DNA of 34,153 bases from Priapulus caudatus. Its lineage: Eukaryota > Priapulida > Priapulimorpha > Priapulimorphida > Priapulidae. The stretch lies in contig NW_014577283.1 of the NCBI RefSeq assembly GCF_000485595.1, positions 37,385 through 71,537 of the forward strand, given 5' to 3'. The notes under the pieces were generated by a model. The model had not been told where the DNA came from and ran no database searches. It saw nothing but the letters and a program-made list of their open reading frames with translations. Below, in pieces: positions 23,501-30,329 of the stretch. Both the position numbers and the translations under genes were made by a program. Every line of letters starts with the position of its first letter. Positions within the stretch are counted from its first letter, which is position 1.

Positions 23501-26500
23501 AAAAATTAATAAATTTAAAAAATTTAAAAATTAAACCCCTATACAATTAGTTTTTTTTTTACGCGATTTTTGCTCAGAGACACTCGATCCAAACAAATAT
23601 GGCAAAATATAGTCTCACCTCACCGCGGATATATCCCTGATTACCCTAACTTGAAAAACACTAAGATTTTATGCAGTTATAGCATAGAAAATTGGATATG
23701 AACACATTGTAACACAAGGAAAATAACAGCGAGTCACGAGATTTGTTAAATGTGTCAACTTGTAATTTGTCGGTGCAAACGAGATTTTGCGAGATGTATA
23801 AGTCTATGAACGTTAGCTGACGCTAGTAGCACTACTAACTGGTCCAAGATTACAAGAAAAGGCTCGCTGGTAATCGAACTTGCATGTTTTGGTGAATACG
23901 AAGGTTCTAATACATTTTATCGTTACTCTAGACAGTTGCTGTTAGTCAAGCAATAACAGTATAACGTAATTAAACGGTCAAAAAAGTGGGGGAAAACATT
24001 AGATAATTCTCGTAAATTTGGCTTTAATTCGGCCAGTTCTCGACTGACAGGGTCTACTCCGTCAGCAGTCCCGACCAATCATCTCCCTCTCAACATTCTA
24101 CCTCCTATACATCAACGCACACAATACGTGCATTTTCTGATGGCCATGTTTAAATGGTTACCATAAAAAATCTGCTGCTGTAATTTCGGTTCAACGTTTA
24201 TTAGCATTTCAGTAACCACACTGCTGACAAGATTAGCATGCTAGGCTAATGTAATTAGTGTTCACCTGTGAAATGCCCGAGTGCATCATGGAAGTTGGCC
24301 CGCCGGGAGCTTTGTCGAGAATCCCACCTTCAACACTTGCTTTCACCAACTCTATCAATGTGGGCAGCCTACAAACACAACATGGTTGTAGAAATTTTAT
24401 ATTGCATGACTTTTGTCGTTTCCCCTATTTCTATTTGTTGACTTTCCAGGAGTAGCCACTAACGTGTGTGACAACATGCATTTTCATGCAGAATATATAT
24501 CGTGAACCTATTCACAAAAACTCGTCCTTTTTTCTAAAAGTAGGAGTAGGAAAATTTACCCGTCCGGGGGCTGCCTTGAATGCATAGCGATCTTAGCCAA
24601 CGTCTCAATGGTGTTGTGTATATCAGACTGAAACATAAGCAGGTAAACTCAAGTGAATTAATGAGACAACAGAAAATCAGAAAACCAAAACATGACAACA
24701 ACGACAATCTACGAAACCTGCAATTTTTTCCTCCATTATTAATGTTTGTGTTGGTTCACATAACCATCTACATTTGCCACTAACCTCAGAAACAGGGGTG
24801 TTGTGCTTTTCATCAATACAGTAGAGTCTAACCATTGACATGGAAAAGGCCACTGCCATGAAGTTGAGGCCACCTTCCATCGACTGTAACAAGATTAAGT
24901 TACTTAAAGTACATAAAACATACACTGCCAATGCTTGCTGCTGCTCCACATAACAACAGAATGCTCTTGCACCTACATAAATAGCATGATCAATAACCAT
25001 TTATTAAAACTAAACTATATTCACACAGACACACTCTGAAAAAAACTGCGAAGCTTAACTGCTATATAAATACTCCGATATACTTCGATGTATATATACT
25101 CCTACTCTGATATAGAGGCGAATGAACCTGTCCTCAATGCTTGAGAATTCTGAAATGCATCTAAACAGTCACCTGGGATAGATGATGATCGTATTGCTGA
25201 ATGTTGACTAGGTGACTTCTGATGAGACAGTCTACTGCATCGAGATTGTACTTGTACTTTTCGCGGCACTCCACCAGGTAACTGAGTAAACACAAATTAT
25301 TCTTAGCTAGCTACTACTACTACTACAGAAAACAGGTCGTAAACATTTAGTTTAAATATGCGTTTCAAGAAACGTTCTGTTAAAATCAGTTTGAATGTGA
25401 CTCACATTGGATTTAATTGTGGCCTCACCACTGTTATTTTCATAACAGGAGAAAGGAGATTGCATGTTTTATTACTGCATCAATGTAGAAAATAAATTCA
25501 GGAAAACACAACAGCATCATGAGAATGACATGCAAATGGGTAAGGCACCATTCGATCTCCCGTTCCCAATACTATGTGTACGGCAGCTGAAACACATTTC
25601 GTTTCAGAGTGACGATCTCTTACCGAGTCACTTGCTTGTTCGTCCAGTCGGGTCCATACGCTCGTGGATCCTGCAATGCTTTCAGAACCAACAGATGGCA
25701 GTCCCGGAACCTCACGGTCAGATCATGGTCTCCTGACAGTGGTGTGTAACCTTCCAGCAGTCCCTCCACAGCCTTCGAACACACATCACACGGAGATGAT
25801 GGGAAAAATGCAAAAATACGGAAGACGAACCGCTTATAATAGTTTTTAATACATCCACAAATCGAGTGGAAACGCGAAAGCCGAGCGCAAAGGAATGATG
25901 AGTTATGGAAACTGTGAGCAGCACAGTTGCATGGCGTTCGTGAGTGTGCGCGTGTGTACGTGTGTGTGTGCGTGTGCGTGCGCTTGCATACGTGAATGTA
26001 TGCGTGCATGTGTGTGCGCGTGTGCGTGCGCGCGTGGCATGCGTGCGGCGCAAGAATGCACACCTTCTGCAGCAGGAACTGCGCGGCAACGGTGTCTCGC
26101 GAGTTGCGCGCCACAATCACCGCCTCCAGCAGGCCGTGCAGTGCTGCCACCTGCGGGTTGGTCGGCGGCACCATCAAGCCGTGGATGTACTGCTCAAGGT
26201 CACTGGCGAGCTTGTCGTAAATCTGCGTCACTTCGTCCGCGGCGAAAACCTGAGCAAACACGACGTACACGTGGAGCATGACTACGTGGAACGATAAAAA
26301 CGTGGAACGTGCACGCATCCTGTCGCCACGCTGTTACTAATGAAAGTGTCAATGACACTGTAGCTCACCTTGTGTGTGATAGAAGAGGGAGGGGGGTATA
26401 TAAAGCAAGAGTATATATATTGGAGAACTCCCATTATATAGCATATCTCTCATTATATACTCTTGATAATGATATATGCATAAGTCTTGATGCGAAAATA

Positions 26501-29500
26501 AATGTTTCAGATCTGAAAGTCTGAAATCTTGACGAGAGATGGCGCTACGCCTAAATGATCGCCATTTTGATTTTCGAATATTGCGCAAATAAAAACAATA
26601 AAATATTCCAGCCAAATTTACTGTAACGAAGAATCTACAACACAATATTACACGTATATAGGTATGATTGTAGAGTTGTTAACCAGTTAGACTAAATAAA
26701 CGTAATAGGACGTTGTCATCTCTCCCATAGGAGTAACAACTGTTTTAGGGCTAGCCTTACAACATTCACATGCCAGAATTTAACAAAATCGAATGAATTT
26801 AAAAAGCCATTTTCATTTTTGCCAAAAAGTGGGCGTGGCTCAAAAGTAGGTCGACTGACGTGCTCCAAAATAGGAAGTTCAAATCTCTCCCATAAGAGTA
26901 ACAACTATATTCAATTTGAAACATGTGGGTCAAACGGTTCCTGAGTTATCGTTGACCGTAGGCAGACACTGAAATGCATAGTGAAATTGCCAAAATCTAC
27001 CTAATTTGCATAATTTAAAAAAAATATCAAAACCCGTGTGATATGTTTTGGGGACAGTACTTATTCATTCACATACTAGAAATGAGCAAAATCTGTTGAA
27101 ACTGAATTAACTTATGGCCATTTCCATTTTTGCCAAAAAGTGGACGTGGCTCGAAAGTAGGTCGACTGGAGTAACAACTGTATTCAATTTGAAACATGTG
27201 GGTCAAACGGTTCTTGAGTTATCGTTGACCGTAGCCAAATGTTGACGGACGGACGAACGTACAACGGACGACACCCCATGGGAATAGCTCATCTTGACGA
27301 CGTCAAGGCGAGCTAAAAACAAACTAATACACACACACACCCTTTGGAGTCACCACACGCTAAATCAGGAATTCCGACAGTAAACGAAAAATGGAGTATT
27401 CGACTCCAAACCAATATAATTTCGAACTCTTCATCCACGTGTGCGATTCATCCACTTACGGGTGGTTTGTTGAGGAAGCTGCTCGGCTGGGAGACGGTTG
27501 GTTCAGAGCTGCTGGGCAGGAAACCCGGCACGCTGCGTGCAAACTCCTCATATACAGCAATCTGGTTGGGCGTCACACCTCCCACCTGAAAACAAGCGCC
27601 AAGATATATATAGGGTTTGCATTGAAGCACAAAAGTATCCAACTAGTTCAACAGACCTTTTCAAGTTGGTGTAATCAGTAATACATCCGCTGTGCGGTGA
27701 GACAATATTTCGCGTTTTTTTCAGGTCGAGCGTTTCTGAGCAATAAATTCGAAATAAAAGCTTTAACCACAGTAGGCAGAGACACACAATAACTAACATG
27801 AAGAATGCCGCTAGACAATGTGTGCCACTCAACAAACAATTGCAATTCTGTCGCCTAACGACGCAACTACCAATTCTGCGCTCGCACTTCATTTACGAAC
27901 ACGGAACTACCGTGTACATTAACAGTTGACTAAAAGCAACGCGGCAAATGGTGCAACTACCAATTCTGCGCTCGCACTGATATTTAAGAACCACCGCGTA
28001 TGATAACAGCTCGTCTAAAAAGCAAACGCGGCACACGATGCAACTACCAATTCTGCGCTCGCACTTTTATTCACAAACACGGAACCACCGCGTACGACAA
28101 CACAGCTCGTCTAGAAAGCAAACGCGTCAACCGATGCAACTACCTTCATCCTGATCTGCTCCGGCATCCTCTCTGCCTGGTAGGTGAGTACGGTCGGGTC
28201 GCAGTAGCGCCTGCCCTCGTTGCGAGCCAGCTTGCGCAACTCGAAGTCCGTGCCGAGCCGCTTGTCCATCTCCGGCAGCGCCTTCTCCACGGCCGACTTC
28301 TGTATGAAGCAGCAGGCCAGCTCCACGTTGTCGGTGGCAACGACGTGAGCCGTCTGCTCGATGGCATCCTTCTGCGTCTGCGTCGCGCCCTGTTAGCAAA
28401 ACGAGCATCACGACGTCACATCGCATGTATGAAAGATTACCAAGAAAGAATGACGAGGTTTAACTAGAAGCTGTCTGTCATTTCGATTGAGCATCACATC
28501 ACGTTGCATTTTTGCAAGCTGACGATTAACTAGCGAGAACGACGAGGATTCGAGCATCACATCACGTTACATTTTTGCAAGTTGAAGATCAACAGGTGAT
28601 TAACTAGAAAGAAGGATGAGGATTAACTAGATGCTGTCAGTTATTTCGTGCTTGCAATACTGGTGGCCAAACTAGCTCAGCCCCCTCTTACTGAGATCCG
28701 ACTACAAAAAAAATTTCAGATGGCTACTCTAAACAATTAGCAACTCAGCGTCAGGTTGCGACCTTTGCTTAAGAACCATTGCCGCAAGCACCACTCTTGC
28801 GCAGCACAGTGCTCTTGTCTAGTGCTACTTCTCTCGTACGTCTTGTACATCATCTACGGCAGTGGTTCTTAAACTGGGGGTCGTGACCCCCATGGGGTCA
28901 TAAATGAAACGAATCCATTTAAATTCCATCCTTATCAGGGTGCTACAAAATTTCTTTTGCCTGTCGGGAAAGTGACTCAAATTTGGTTGTCTACAATCCC
29001 AAAGCACTTGCCCGAAATTTTTTTTTATCATCTGATGGCTGCAAAGCAATTTCAGCCATCCCATTGACTGAGTATTGCATGTATTGGCAGACATGTTTCC
29101 ATAAATCGGGTTTTTTTCTTCAATTTTTGTTTCGGGGGTAACGGTCCTGACCAAGAATGTCTGATGAGGTCGTGCGACCAAAAAGGTTCAAAACCACTGA
29201 TCTACGGCTAGTGTTGTCAATCGGTTGTAATTTCGTAATCGATCATCGATTGGACCCAAGTAACCAATGATCGGTTACAATCGGTTACTCGGGGTGTTGA
29301 ATGCCTGCGTGTGCGTAACGTCGTGTGCATGTACGTGTGTGCATGTACGTGTGTGCATGTATGTGCTTGTTTAGCCCTGTTTACTGTTTGTTTTGCACTG
29401 TTTACTACTGTGTGTATAATACATGTACTGATTCTCAACAGTTTTCCAAGTTTTATTGTTCAAATTAAAAAAAAAATTCGCTTGGTTCGAGCCACTGTTC

Positions 29501-30329
29501 AACCGATGATCGAGTATAATCGATGATCGTGACATCACTATCTACGGCCCACGAATACCGTCAGCGCACTCACTCGGAGTGCAGCGGCAAACTGCGTCTT
29601 CAGGTTGTTGCTGATGCTGATGTGGAGAGGTTCGCGGCAGGTGATCATGGCCATGCCCGCCGTCATGTAGGCGACCATGCGGTGAGCGGCCGCGCGCATG
29701 CGAGACTGCTCGTGGTCCAGCGCAAAGTCCTGCAAGCAAGCAGTAAATCTTACTCTTAAAATCTTAAATCTTATTTTATCTAACTCTTACCGTGTAGACT
29801 GTGCAGTGTTAATGTACACCGGCTAAATAAAGTCCTGCAAAAAGTCCTGCAAGCAAGCATTAAATCTTGCAAACGCTTACCACGTCGACCTTCAGTATTA
29901 ATCTGAACCTAGCATTGTGACTGACGATGAGAAACTGTCCAAGAGTCTATTCGTTTCGATCAAACTTCTCAAGATTCCTATCGCGCATCATTTACCCGCA
30001 ATGAAATGAGCATTCAATCAGATTCCAAATATTTTTGTTGATATCTGATCATAATATTTATTCTGATGTTTTATATCTGGTTTATATATCTTATATTTTG
30101 TTTATACGACATTTTGCTCAGTGCCCAACTCCCAAAACATCACACGTCACAATCACAATATGTCAGTGAACCAAACATGTGCACGCACTTTCTTCACGAT
30201 CTGTTCGCAGGTGGTGAGAGCAATCTTGATGGAGCGTTCGACGACAGGCAACAGAAGTTCCTGCACGGCTCGTTCGATGGCCGGTCTAACCAGCTGCTTC
30301 AAGTGCGGGTGTGCTTGGAAGAGTGGCAT
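11445..30329 (-). CDS. CNOT1: CNOT1, CCR4-NOT complex scaffold subunit (C-terminal 998 residues, 21 exons)
   Basis: CNOT1 is the large helical scaffold of the cytoplasmic CCR4-NOT complex, which shortens mRNA poly(A) tails and represses translation. Coding exons, 5' to 3' on the minus strand: 30189-30329, 29574-29729, 28144-28389, 27460-27585, 26064-26249, 25624-25772, 25173-25281, 24785-24883, 24560-24627, 24266-24368, 23322-23456, 22532-22765, 21945-22108, 21406-21523, 21097-21198, 20026-20199, 17836-17988, 12592-12772, 12307-12439, 11841-11975, 11445-11529. They sum to 2997 nt (998 codons plus TAG) with every split codon restored. Motifs that identify the family include [63 protein letters not shown] and [19 protein letters not shown]. 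Family knowledge: human CNOT1 is about 2376 residues, so roughly the last 42% is here. All junctions are GT-AG except one GC-AG. Exons 16-17 occur twice in the assembly; the copy used here is the intact one. The upstream exons are outside the window. Confidence 0.97.
11841..11975 (-). CDS. CNOT1: CNOT1 exon 20
   Basis: One base plus 44 codons plus two: [40 protein letters not shown] and PEIE. Acceptor TTTTCGCAG, donor GTATGG. Without splicing the frame would run on for 15 residues into intron 20 and stop at 11792-11794. Confidence 0.97.
12085..12150 (-). repeat. Copy of the exon-20 acceptor flank (decoy acceptor)
   Basis: About 65 bp in intron 19 aligning to 11972-12040, including the first bases of exon 20. 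It recreates an acceptor-like TTTTTGCAG followed by AGTT, 113 bp upstream of the real one in the transcript. Confidence 0.85.
12153..12166. repeat. Short CCCTAA motif in intron 19
   Basis: AACCCTAACCCTAG, just over two telomere units, at the end of the duplicated exon-20 acceptor flank. Confidence 0.7.
12307..12439 (-). CDS. CNOT1: CNOT1 exon 19
   Basis: 133 nt: [37 protein letters not shown] and LQELIT, with two bases of an arginine codon at the end. Acceptor GATTCACAG, donor GTGAGG. Very close to human. Confidence 0.96.
12592..12772 (-). CDS. CNOT1: CNOT1 exon 18, followed by GC donor
   Basis: 60 codons plus one base: [49 protein letters not shown] and DLDTE. The frame to exon 19 is restored only if splicing uses GAAG|GCAAGT, a GC donor, giving [12 protein letters not shown] as in human. 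The nearby GT (GCAA|GTATAT) would shift the frame. Confidence 0.95.
12888..12948. repeat. TTAA tetranucleotide repeat
   Basis: Two (ATTA)n runs separated by GTGGAAAA, with inverted symmetry about that spacer, in intron 17. Confidence 0.9.
13335..13710. mobile_element. PIF/Harbinger-like MITE
   Basis: Inverted ends of about 40 bp: AGCCTGGGACACACCATGCG at left and, on the other strand from the right, AGCGGGGGACACACCATGCG, both continuing AATTTATTCGCACGTCCGC. The element is flanked by TAA on both sides (13332-13334 and 13711-13713), the 3-bp target duplication expected of PIF/Harbinger. No transposase ORF, so non-autonomous. It is interrupted by a 78-bp palindrome at 13479-13556. Confidence 0.85.
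13479..13556. mobile_element. 78-bp palindromic insertion with 9-bp target duplication
   Basis: Two 39-bp arms with no loop and one mismatch, centred between 13517 and 13518 (AGG|CCT), from TAGACTGGTACC to GGTACCAGTCTA. TATTCGCAC stands directly on both sides (13470-13478 and 13557-13565). Inverted ends plus a 9-bp duplication are typical of foldback or Mutator-like elements; at 78 bp this is extremely small. Confidence 0.85.
13874..14136. mobile_element. Foldback element, 263 bp, arms about 127 bp
   Basis: Nearly the whole segment is an inverted repeat: TAAGTATGAGAGCGTAC at the left returns inverted at 14120-14136, and AGTTTCAGTGGAATTAGTAA at 13918 returns at 14073-14092. The arms meet at a short loop near 14005. 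The right terminus is the start of the 79-bp minisatellite unit that follows. It would extrude as a long hairpin and is a plausible reason for the assembly trouble next to it. Confidence 0.85.
14118..14276. repeat. 79-80-bp minisatellite, two copies
   Basis: Units start TTGTACGCTCTCATACTTAG at 14118 and 14198. The same unit forms the array at 17240-17543. Confidence 0.92.
14563..14715 (-). pseudogene. CNOT1: Second copy of CNOT1 exon 17 (copy B)
   Basis: 153 nt, the same length as copy A, with intact splice sites. A compensating deletion/insertion pair near 14597-14602 changes conserved RSPVTF to RSLFTF. The frame is otherwise open. It sits in the same order relative to copy-B exon 16 as in copy A, so the block was copied whole. 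Confidence 0.85.
14755..15453. mobile_element. Tigger/pogo-like MITE, copy B
   Basis: Ends CAGAGACTCCCCGACTTACG and, inverted, CAGTTACTCTCCGACTTACG, bounded by TA on both sides (14753-14754, 15454-15455). The CAG start and TA duplication indicate the Tc1/mariner group; the CCCGACTTACGAA motif is typical of pogo/Tigger-type non-autonomous elements. 699 bp, AT-rich, no transposase. Confidence 0.75.
15964..16649. mobile_element. Degraded counterpart of the 690-bp inverted-repeat element (copy B)
   Basis: Aligns to 19247-19936. The left end has lost about 8 bases including the target duplication, and the right end has an extra G, so the boundaries are blurred here. Confidence 0.65.
16739..16910 (-). 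pseudogene. CNOT1: Second copy of CNOT1 exon 16, frameshifted (copy B)
   Basis: 172 nt against 174 in copy A. Two single-base deletions, near 16781 and near 16762, shift the frame twice within [11 protein letters not shown]. Splice sites are kept (TGCATGCAG acceptor; GTAGAGGG donor). Spliced into the mRNA it would change the reading frame by -2. The changes are single-base losses in short C or G runs, so sequencing or consensus error in a redundant contig is at least as likely as true decay. Confidence 0.85.
17215..17239. other. Assembly gap, 25 N
   Basis: Exactly 25 N, a typical fixed placeholder. It falls precisely where the two copies of the duplicated block meet. Confidence 1.
17240..17543. 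repeat. 79-bp minisatellite, about four copies, abutting the gap
   Basis: Same unit as 14118-14276, with starts at 17311, 17390 and 17469 (period 79). The array begins directly after the N run, truncated in its first unit, so real copy number is not known. Confidence 0.93.
17836..17988 (-). CDS. CNOT1: CNOT1 exon 17 (intact copy A)
   Basis: 51 codons, phase 0: [37 protein letters not shown] and LRTNLQ. Keeps the conserved RSPVTFLS found in human. Acceptor TTTCTGCAG, donor GTAGGTTG. A second copy lies at 14563-14715. Confidence 0.96.
18028..18728. mobile_element. Tigger/pogo-like MITE, copy A
   Basis: The same element as at 14755-15453, in copy A of the duplicated block: 701 bp, same ends and TA flanks. 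Present in both copies, so it was in place before the block was doubled. It lies in intron 16. Confidence 0.75.
19084..19155 (-). repeat. Copy of the exon-16 donor region inside intron 16
   Basis: A C run, GAGAA.GAGTG.GG, GGCTCCTCCTACCTTGAGAT and TGGG.GTGAA match 19980-20045. On the minus strand it recreates the last about 20 bases of exon 16 plus its GTAGGAGG donor. The B copy (15822-15875) has a changed AAA|GTAGAG. Confidence 0.8.
19247..19936. mobile_element. 690-bp inverted-repeat element with 6-bp target duplication
   Basis: Perfect 17-bp inverted ends GGCCGTTGTCAGAAACA, then a longer imperfect inverted region of GTTAATGTTAAG-like repeats. CCTGGG lies directly on both sides (19241-19246 and 19937-19942). 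Interior AT-rich with no ORF of note. A 6-bp duplication with GG.. ends does not fit hAT (8), mariner (TA) or Harbinger (3); I cannot assign a superfamily. A degraded counterpart is at about 15964-16649. Confidence 0.75.
20026..20199 (-). CDS. CNOT1: CNOT1 exon 16 (intact copy A)
   Basis: 58 codons, phase 0, from [20 protein letters not shown] to FTPNLK, among the most conserved parts of the NOT module. Acceptor TGCATGCAG, donor GTAGGAGG. A second, frameshifted copy lies at 16739-16910. Confidence 0.97.
20400..20472. repeat. CCTTACTACTA short tandem repeat
   Basis: Repeats of CTACTACCTTA bracketed by ACTAATGC.GTGAAAAC in intron 15; a shorter version is at 17112-17172 in copy B. Confidence 0.8.
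20827..20912. repeat. About 37-bp tandem duplication, intron 15
   Basis: ACCCCCATAGTCCCATAGTA with AAAATGCATT occurs twice in a row, with a partial copy before. Confidence 0.85.
21097..21198 (-). CDS. CNOT1: CNOT1 exon 15
   Basis: 34 codons, phase 0: [20 protein letters not shown], then [14 protein letters not shown]. Human reads [22 protein letters not shown] here. Acceptor CCTCGCAG, donor GTACGC. Confidence 0.96.
21406..21523 (-). CDS. CNOT1: CNOT1 exon 14
   Basis: One base plus 39 codons: [31 protein letters not shown] and TPQQK. Matches human FHILRPTKAPGFVYAWLE. Acceptor ATTTCAG, donor GTACGAAG. Confidence 0.96.
21736..21840. repeat. 75-bp-spaced direct repeat, intron 13
   Basis: TTTCGTAAGAAAT followed by ACAGTTTCAACGCTAC (or ACGGTTTCAACGCTAC) occurs at 21736 and about 21811. 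Confidence 0.8.
21863..21899 (-). mobile_element. hAT end fragment
   Basis: On the minus strand it starts CAGTGGTTCTTAACCTTTTT and continues GAGTCCTGGAACCCC, the terminal sequence of many hAT (Charlie-like) elements. No matching second end nearby, so truncated. Confidence 0.6.
21945..22108 (-). CDS. CNOT1: CNOT1 exon 13
   Basis: 54 codons plus two bases: [36 protein letters not shown] and [10 protein letters not shown]. Acceptor GTTACAG, donor GTGAGT. The split cysteine codon TG|C joins exon 14. Confidence 0.96.
22132..22550. repeat. Diverged tandem copies of the exon-12 donor flank, intron 12
   Basis: ATGAAGCCA(A/G)CT recurs at about 22132, 22291 and 22418. ACTAGTGTCGACTTGTTTAG at 22198-22217 copies the exon-12 end plus donor (22521-22541). 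About 125-160 bp per unit, strongly diverged. Confidence 0.65.
22532..22765 (-). CDS. CNOT1: CNOT1 exon 12
   Basis: 78 codons, phase 0, from [19 protein letters not shown] to KINLLNK. Nearly identical to human over the first 30 residues and over [12 protein letters not shown]. Acceptor GCTGAACAG, donor GTGACACTAG. The donor flank is repeated in intron 12 at about 22198-22230. Confidence 0.97.
23322..23456 (-). CDS. CNOT1: CNOT1 exon 11
   Basis: 45 codons, phase 0: [34 protein letters not shown] and AFSAFVGQ. Human has the same [16 protein letters not shown] string. Acceptor TTATTAATAG, donor GTGTGTGTG, which runs into a TG microsatellite. Confidence 0.96.
23457..24265. other. Intron 10, no distinct feature
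   Basis: 809 bp, mostly AT-rich and unique. I see no repeat structure or exon-like sequence. Confidence 0.6.
24266..24368 (-). CDS. CNOT1: CNOT1 exon 10
   Basis: One base plus 34 codons: [17 protein letters not shown], then [14 protein letters not shown]. Human ends the same segment [13 protein letters not shown]. Acceptor TTTGTAG, donor GTGAAC. Phase matches exon 9. Confidence 0.94.
24560..24627 (-). CDS. CNOT1: CNOT1 exon 9
   Basis: 68 nt, the shortest exon: [18 protein letters not shown] plus a short proline turn (QPPDG). Acceptor GTTTCAG, donor GTAAAT. It ends with two bases of a glycine codon completed by exon 10. Matches human DLFHTIETLMRINAHSR. Confidence 0.93.
24785..24883 (-). CDS. 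CNOT1: CNOT1 exon 8
   Basis: 33 codons, phase 0: [18 protein letters not shown] through TPVSE. Human has SMENGLNYMAVAFAMQLV. Acceptor TTGTTACAG, donor GTTAGT. Confidence 0.94.
25173..25281 (-). CDS. CNOT1: CNOT1 exon 7
   Basis: One base completing an arginine codon, then 36 codons: [26 protein letters not shown] and HHLSQ. Acceptor TTTACTCAG, donor GTGACTG. Human has [29 protein letters not shown] at this position, so identification is firm. Confidence 0.95.
25624..25772 (-). CDS. CNOT1: CNOT1 exon 6: start of NOT module
   Basis: 149 nt, 49 codons plus two bases. [26 protein letters not shown] and NKQVTR correspond to human CNOT1. Donor GTAAGAG splits the arginine codon CG|T with exon 7. 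Confidence 0.95.
25940..26045. repeat. GT/GCGT microsatellite in intron 5
   Basis: Alternating GTGTGCGTG sequence, translating on the minus strand as HTHTRTH-type residues. Responsible for intron 5 having no stop in the exon-5 frame. Confidence 0.9.
26064..26249 (-). CDS. CNOT1: CNOT1 exon 5: linker helices
   Basis: 62 codons, phase 0, starting [14 protein letters not shown] and ending QFLLQK before donor GTGTGC. VARNSRD and LLEAV match human VLSRNSRD and LLEVV. The downstream intron 5 (291 nt) stays open in this frame. Confidence 0.95.
26676..27317. mobile_element. Interspersed repeat with internal duplications, intron 4
   Basis: ATTTTTGCCAAAAAGTGG with CGTGGCTC.AAAGTAGGTCGA occurs at about 26814 and 27125. 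CAATTTGAAACATGTGGGTC with AAACGGTTC.TGAGTTATCG occurs at about 26915 and 27185. CTCTCCCATA.GAGTAACAAC occurs at about 26721 and 26885. Ends with GACGGACGGACGAACG and GGCGAGCTAAAAAC, a 3' end style common in invertebrate non-autonomous repeats. Family not assigned. Confidence 0.6.
27460..27585 (-). CDS. CNOT1: CNOT1 exon 4: linker after CNOT9-binding domain
   Basis: 42 codons, phase 0. [22 protein letters not shown] is conserved with animal CNOT1 ([19 protein letters not shown] in human); the rest is a serine/proline-rich linker ending NKPP. Acceptor TTCAG, donor GTAAGTGG. Confidence 0.95.
27863..28143. repeat. 87-96-bp tandem repeat starting at the exon-3 donor, intron 3
   Basis: GCAACTACCAATTCTGCGCT at 27863, 27953 and 28040, then GCAACTAC at 28136 joined directly to exon 3. 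On the minus strand each unit carries GGTAGTTGC, the donor of exon 3, so three extra donor-like sites lie in the first 280 bases of the intron. Confidence 0.9.
28144..28389 (-). CDS. CNOT1: CNOT1 exon 3: end of CNOT9-binding domain
   Basis: 82 codons, phase 0, the longest exon here. It contains [16 protein letters not shown] and [19 protein letters not shown], and ends in MK before donor GTAGTTG. Acceptor is TTTGCTAACAG. Its first about 20 residues are divergent from human, as expected for a linker between helices. Both flanking introns carry tandem repeats beginning at or near the exon edge. Confidence 0.96.
28403..28655. repeat. 63-86-bp tandem repeat next to the exon-3 acceptor, intron 2
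   Basis: GAGCATCAC followed by CATTTTTGCAAG, GATTAACTAG and GA.GAGG recurs at 28403, 28489 and 28552. The first unit starts 13 bp from exon 3. Confidence 0.8.
28860..29199. mobile_element. hAT-type MITE 1 (340 bp)
   Basis: Left end CAGTGGTTCTTAAACTGGGG, right end inverted CAGTGGTTTTGAACC, typical of Charlie-like hAT elements. Perfect 8-bp target duplication ATCTACGG at 28852-28859 and 29200-29207. No transposase. Confidence 0.9.
29209..29540. mobile_element. hAT-type MITE 2 (332 bp)
   Basis: Left end TAGTGTTGTCAATCGGTTG, right end inverted TAGTGATGTCACGATCATCG, another hAT-style terminus. Perfect 8-bp target duplication TCTACGGC at 29201-29208 and 29541-29548, overlapping the duplication of MITE 1 by seven bases. 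Contains a GTGTGCATGTAC simple repeat. Confidence 0.85.
29574..29729 (-). CDS. CNOT1: CNOT1 exon 2: CNOT9-binding domain core
   Basis: 52 codons, phase 0, from [12 protein letters not shown] to FAAALR. It contains [12 protein letters not shown], one of the most conserved stretches of animal CNOT1. Acceptor TGCTTGCTTGCAG, donor GTGAGT. Two hAT-type MITEs sit only about 30 bp beyond its donor, in intron 2. Confidence 0.96.
29724..29900. repeat. 117-bp duplication of the exon-2 acceptor flank, intron 1
   Basis: AGTCCTGCAAGCAAGCA at 29726 and 29843, followed by matching TAAATCTT, CTTACC and TTAAT segments. The second copy recreates the acceptor TGCTTGCTTGCAG followed by GACT. Confidence 0.85.
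30189..30329 (-). CDS. CNOT1: CNOT1 exon 1 of window: start of CNOT9-binding domain
   Basis: 47 codons, phase 0 at both ends, beginning [12 protein letters not shown] and ending CEQIVKK. Acceptor is GTTTTGTTGTAG; donor GTGCGT. The leading ATG is an internal methionine, since the exon is preceded by a good acceptor and CNOT1 continues upstream in relatives. It begins the DUF3819/CNOT9-binding helical domain. The acceptor flank is duplicated 106 bp further into the intron. Confidence 0.95.

Noticed and set aside
25620-26318. 232-codon single ORF as one exon
   Set aside because: Exons 5 and 6 of CNOT1 with an open intron between; the intron has good splice sites and its translation is microsatellite-like and absent from CNOT1 relatives.
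27860-28140. CRISPR-like spaced repeats
   Set aside because: Repeat and spacer are both repeated, the unit joins an exon donor, and the genome is animal; it is a minisatellite.
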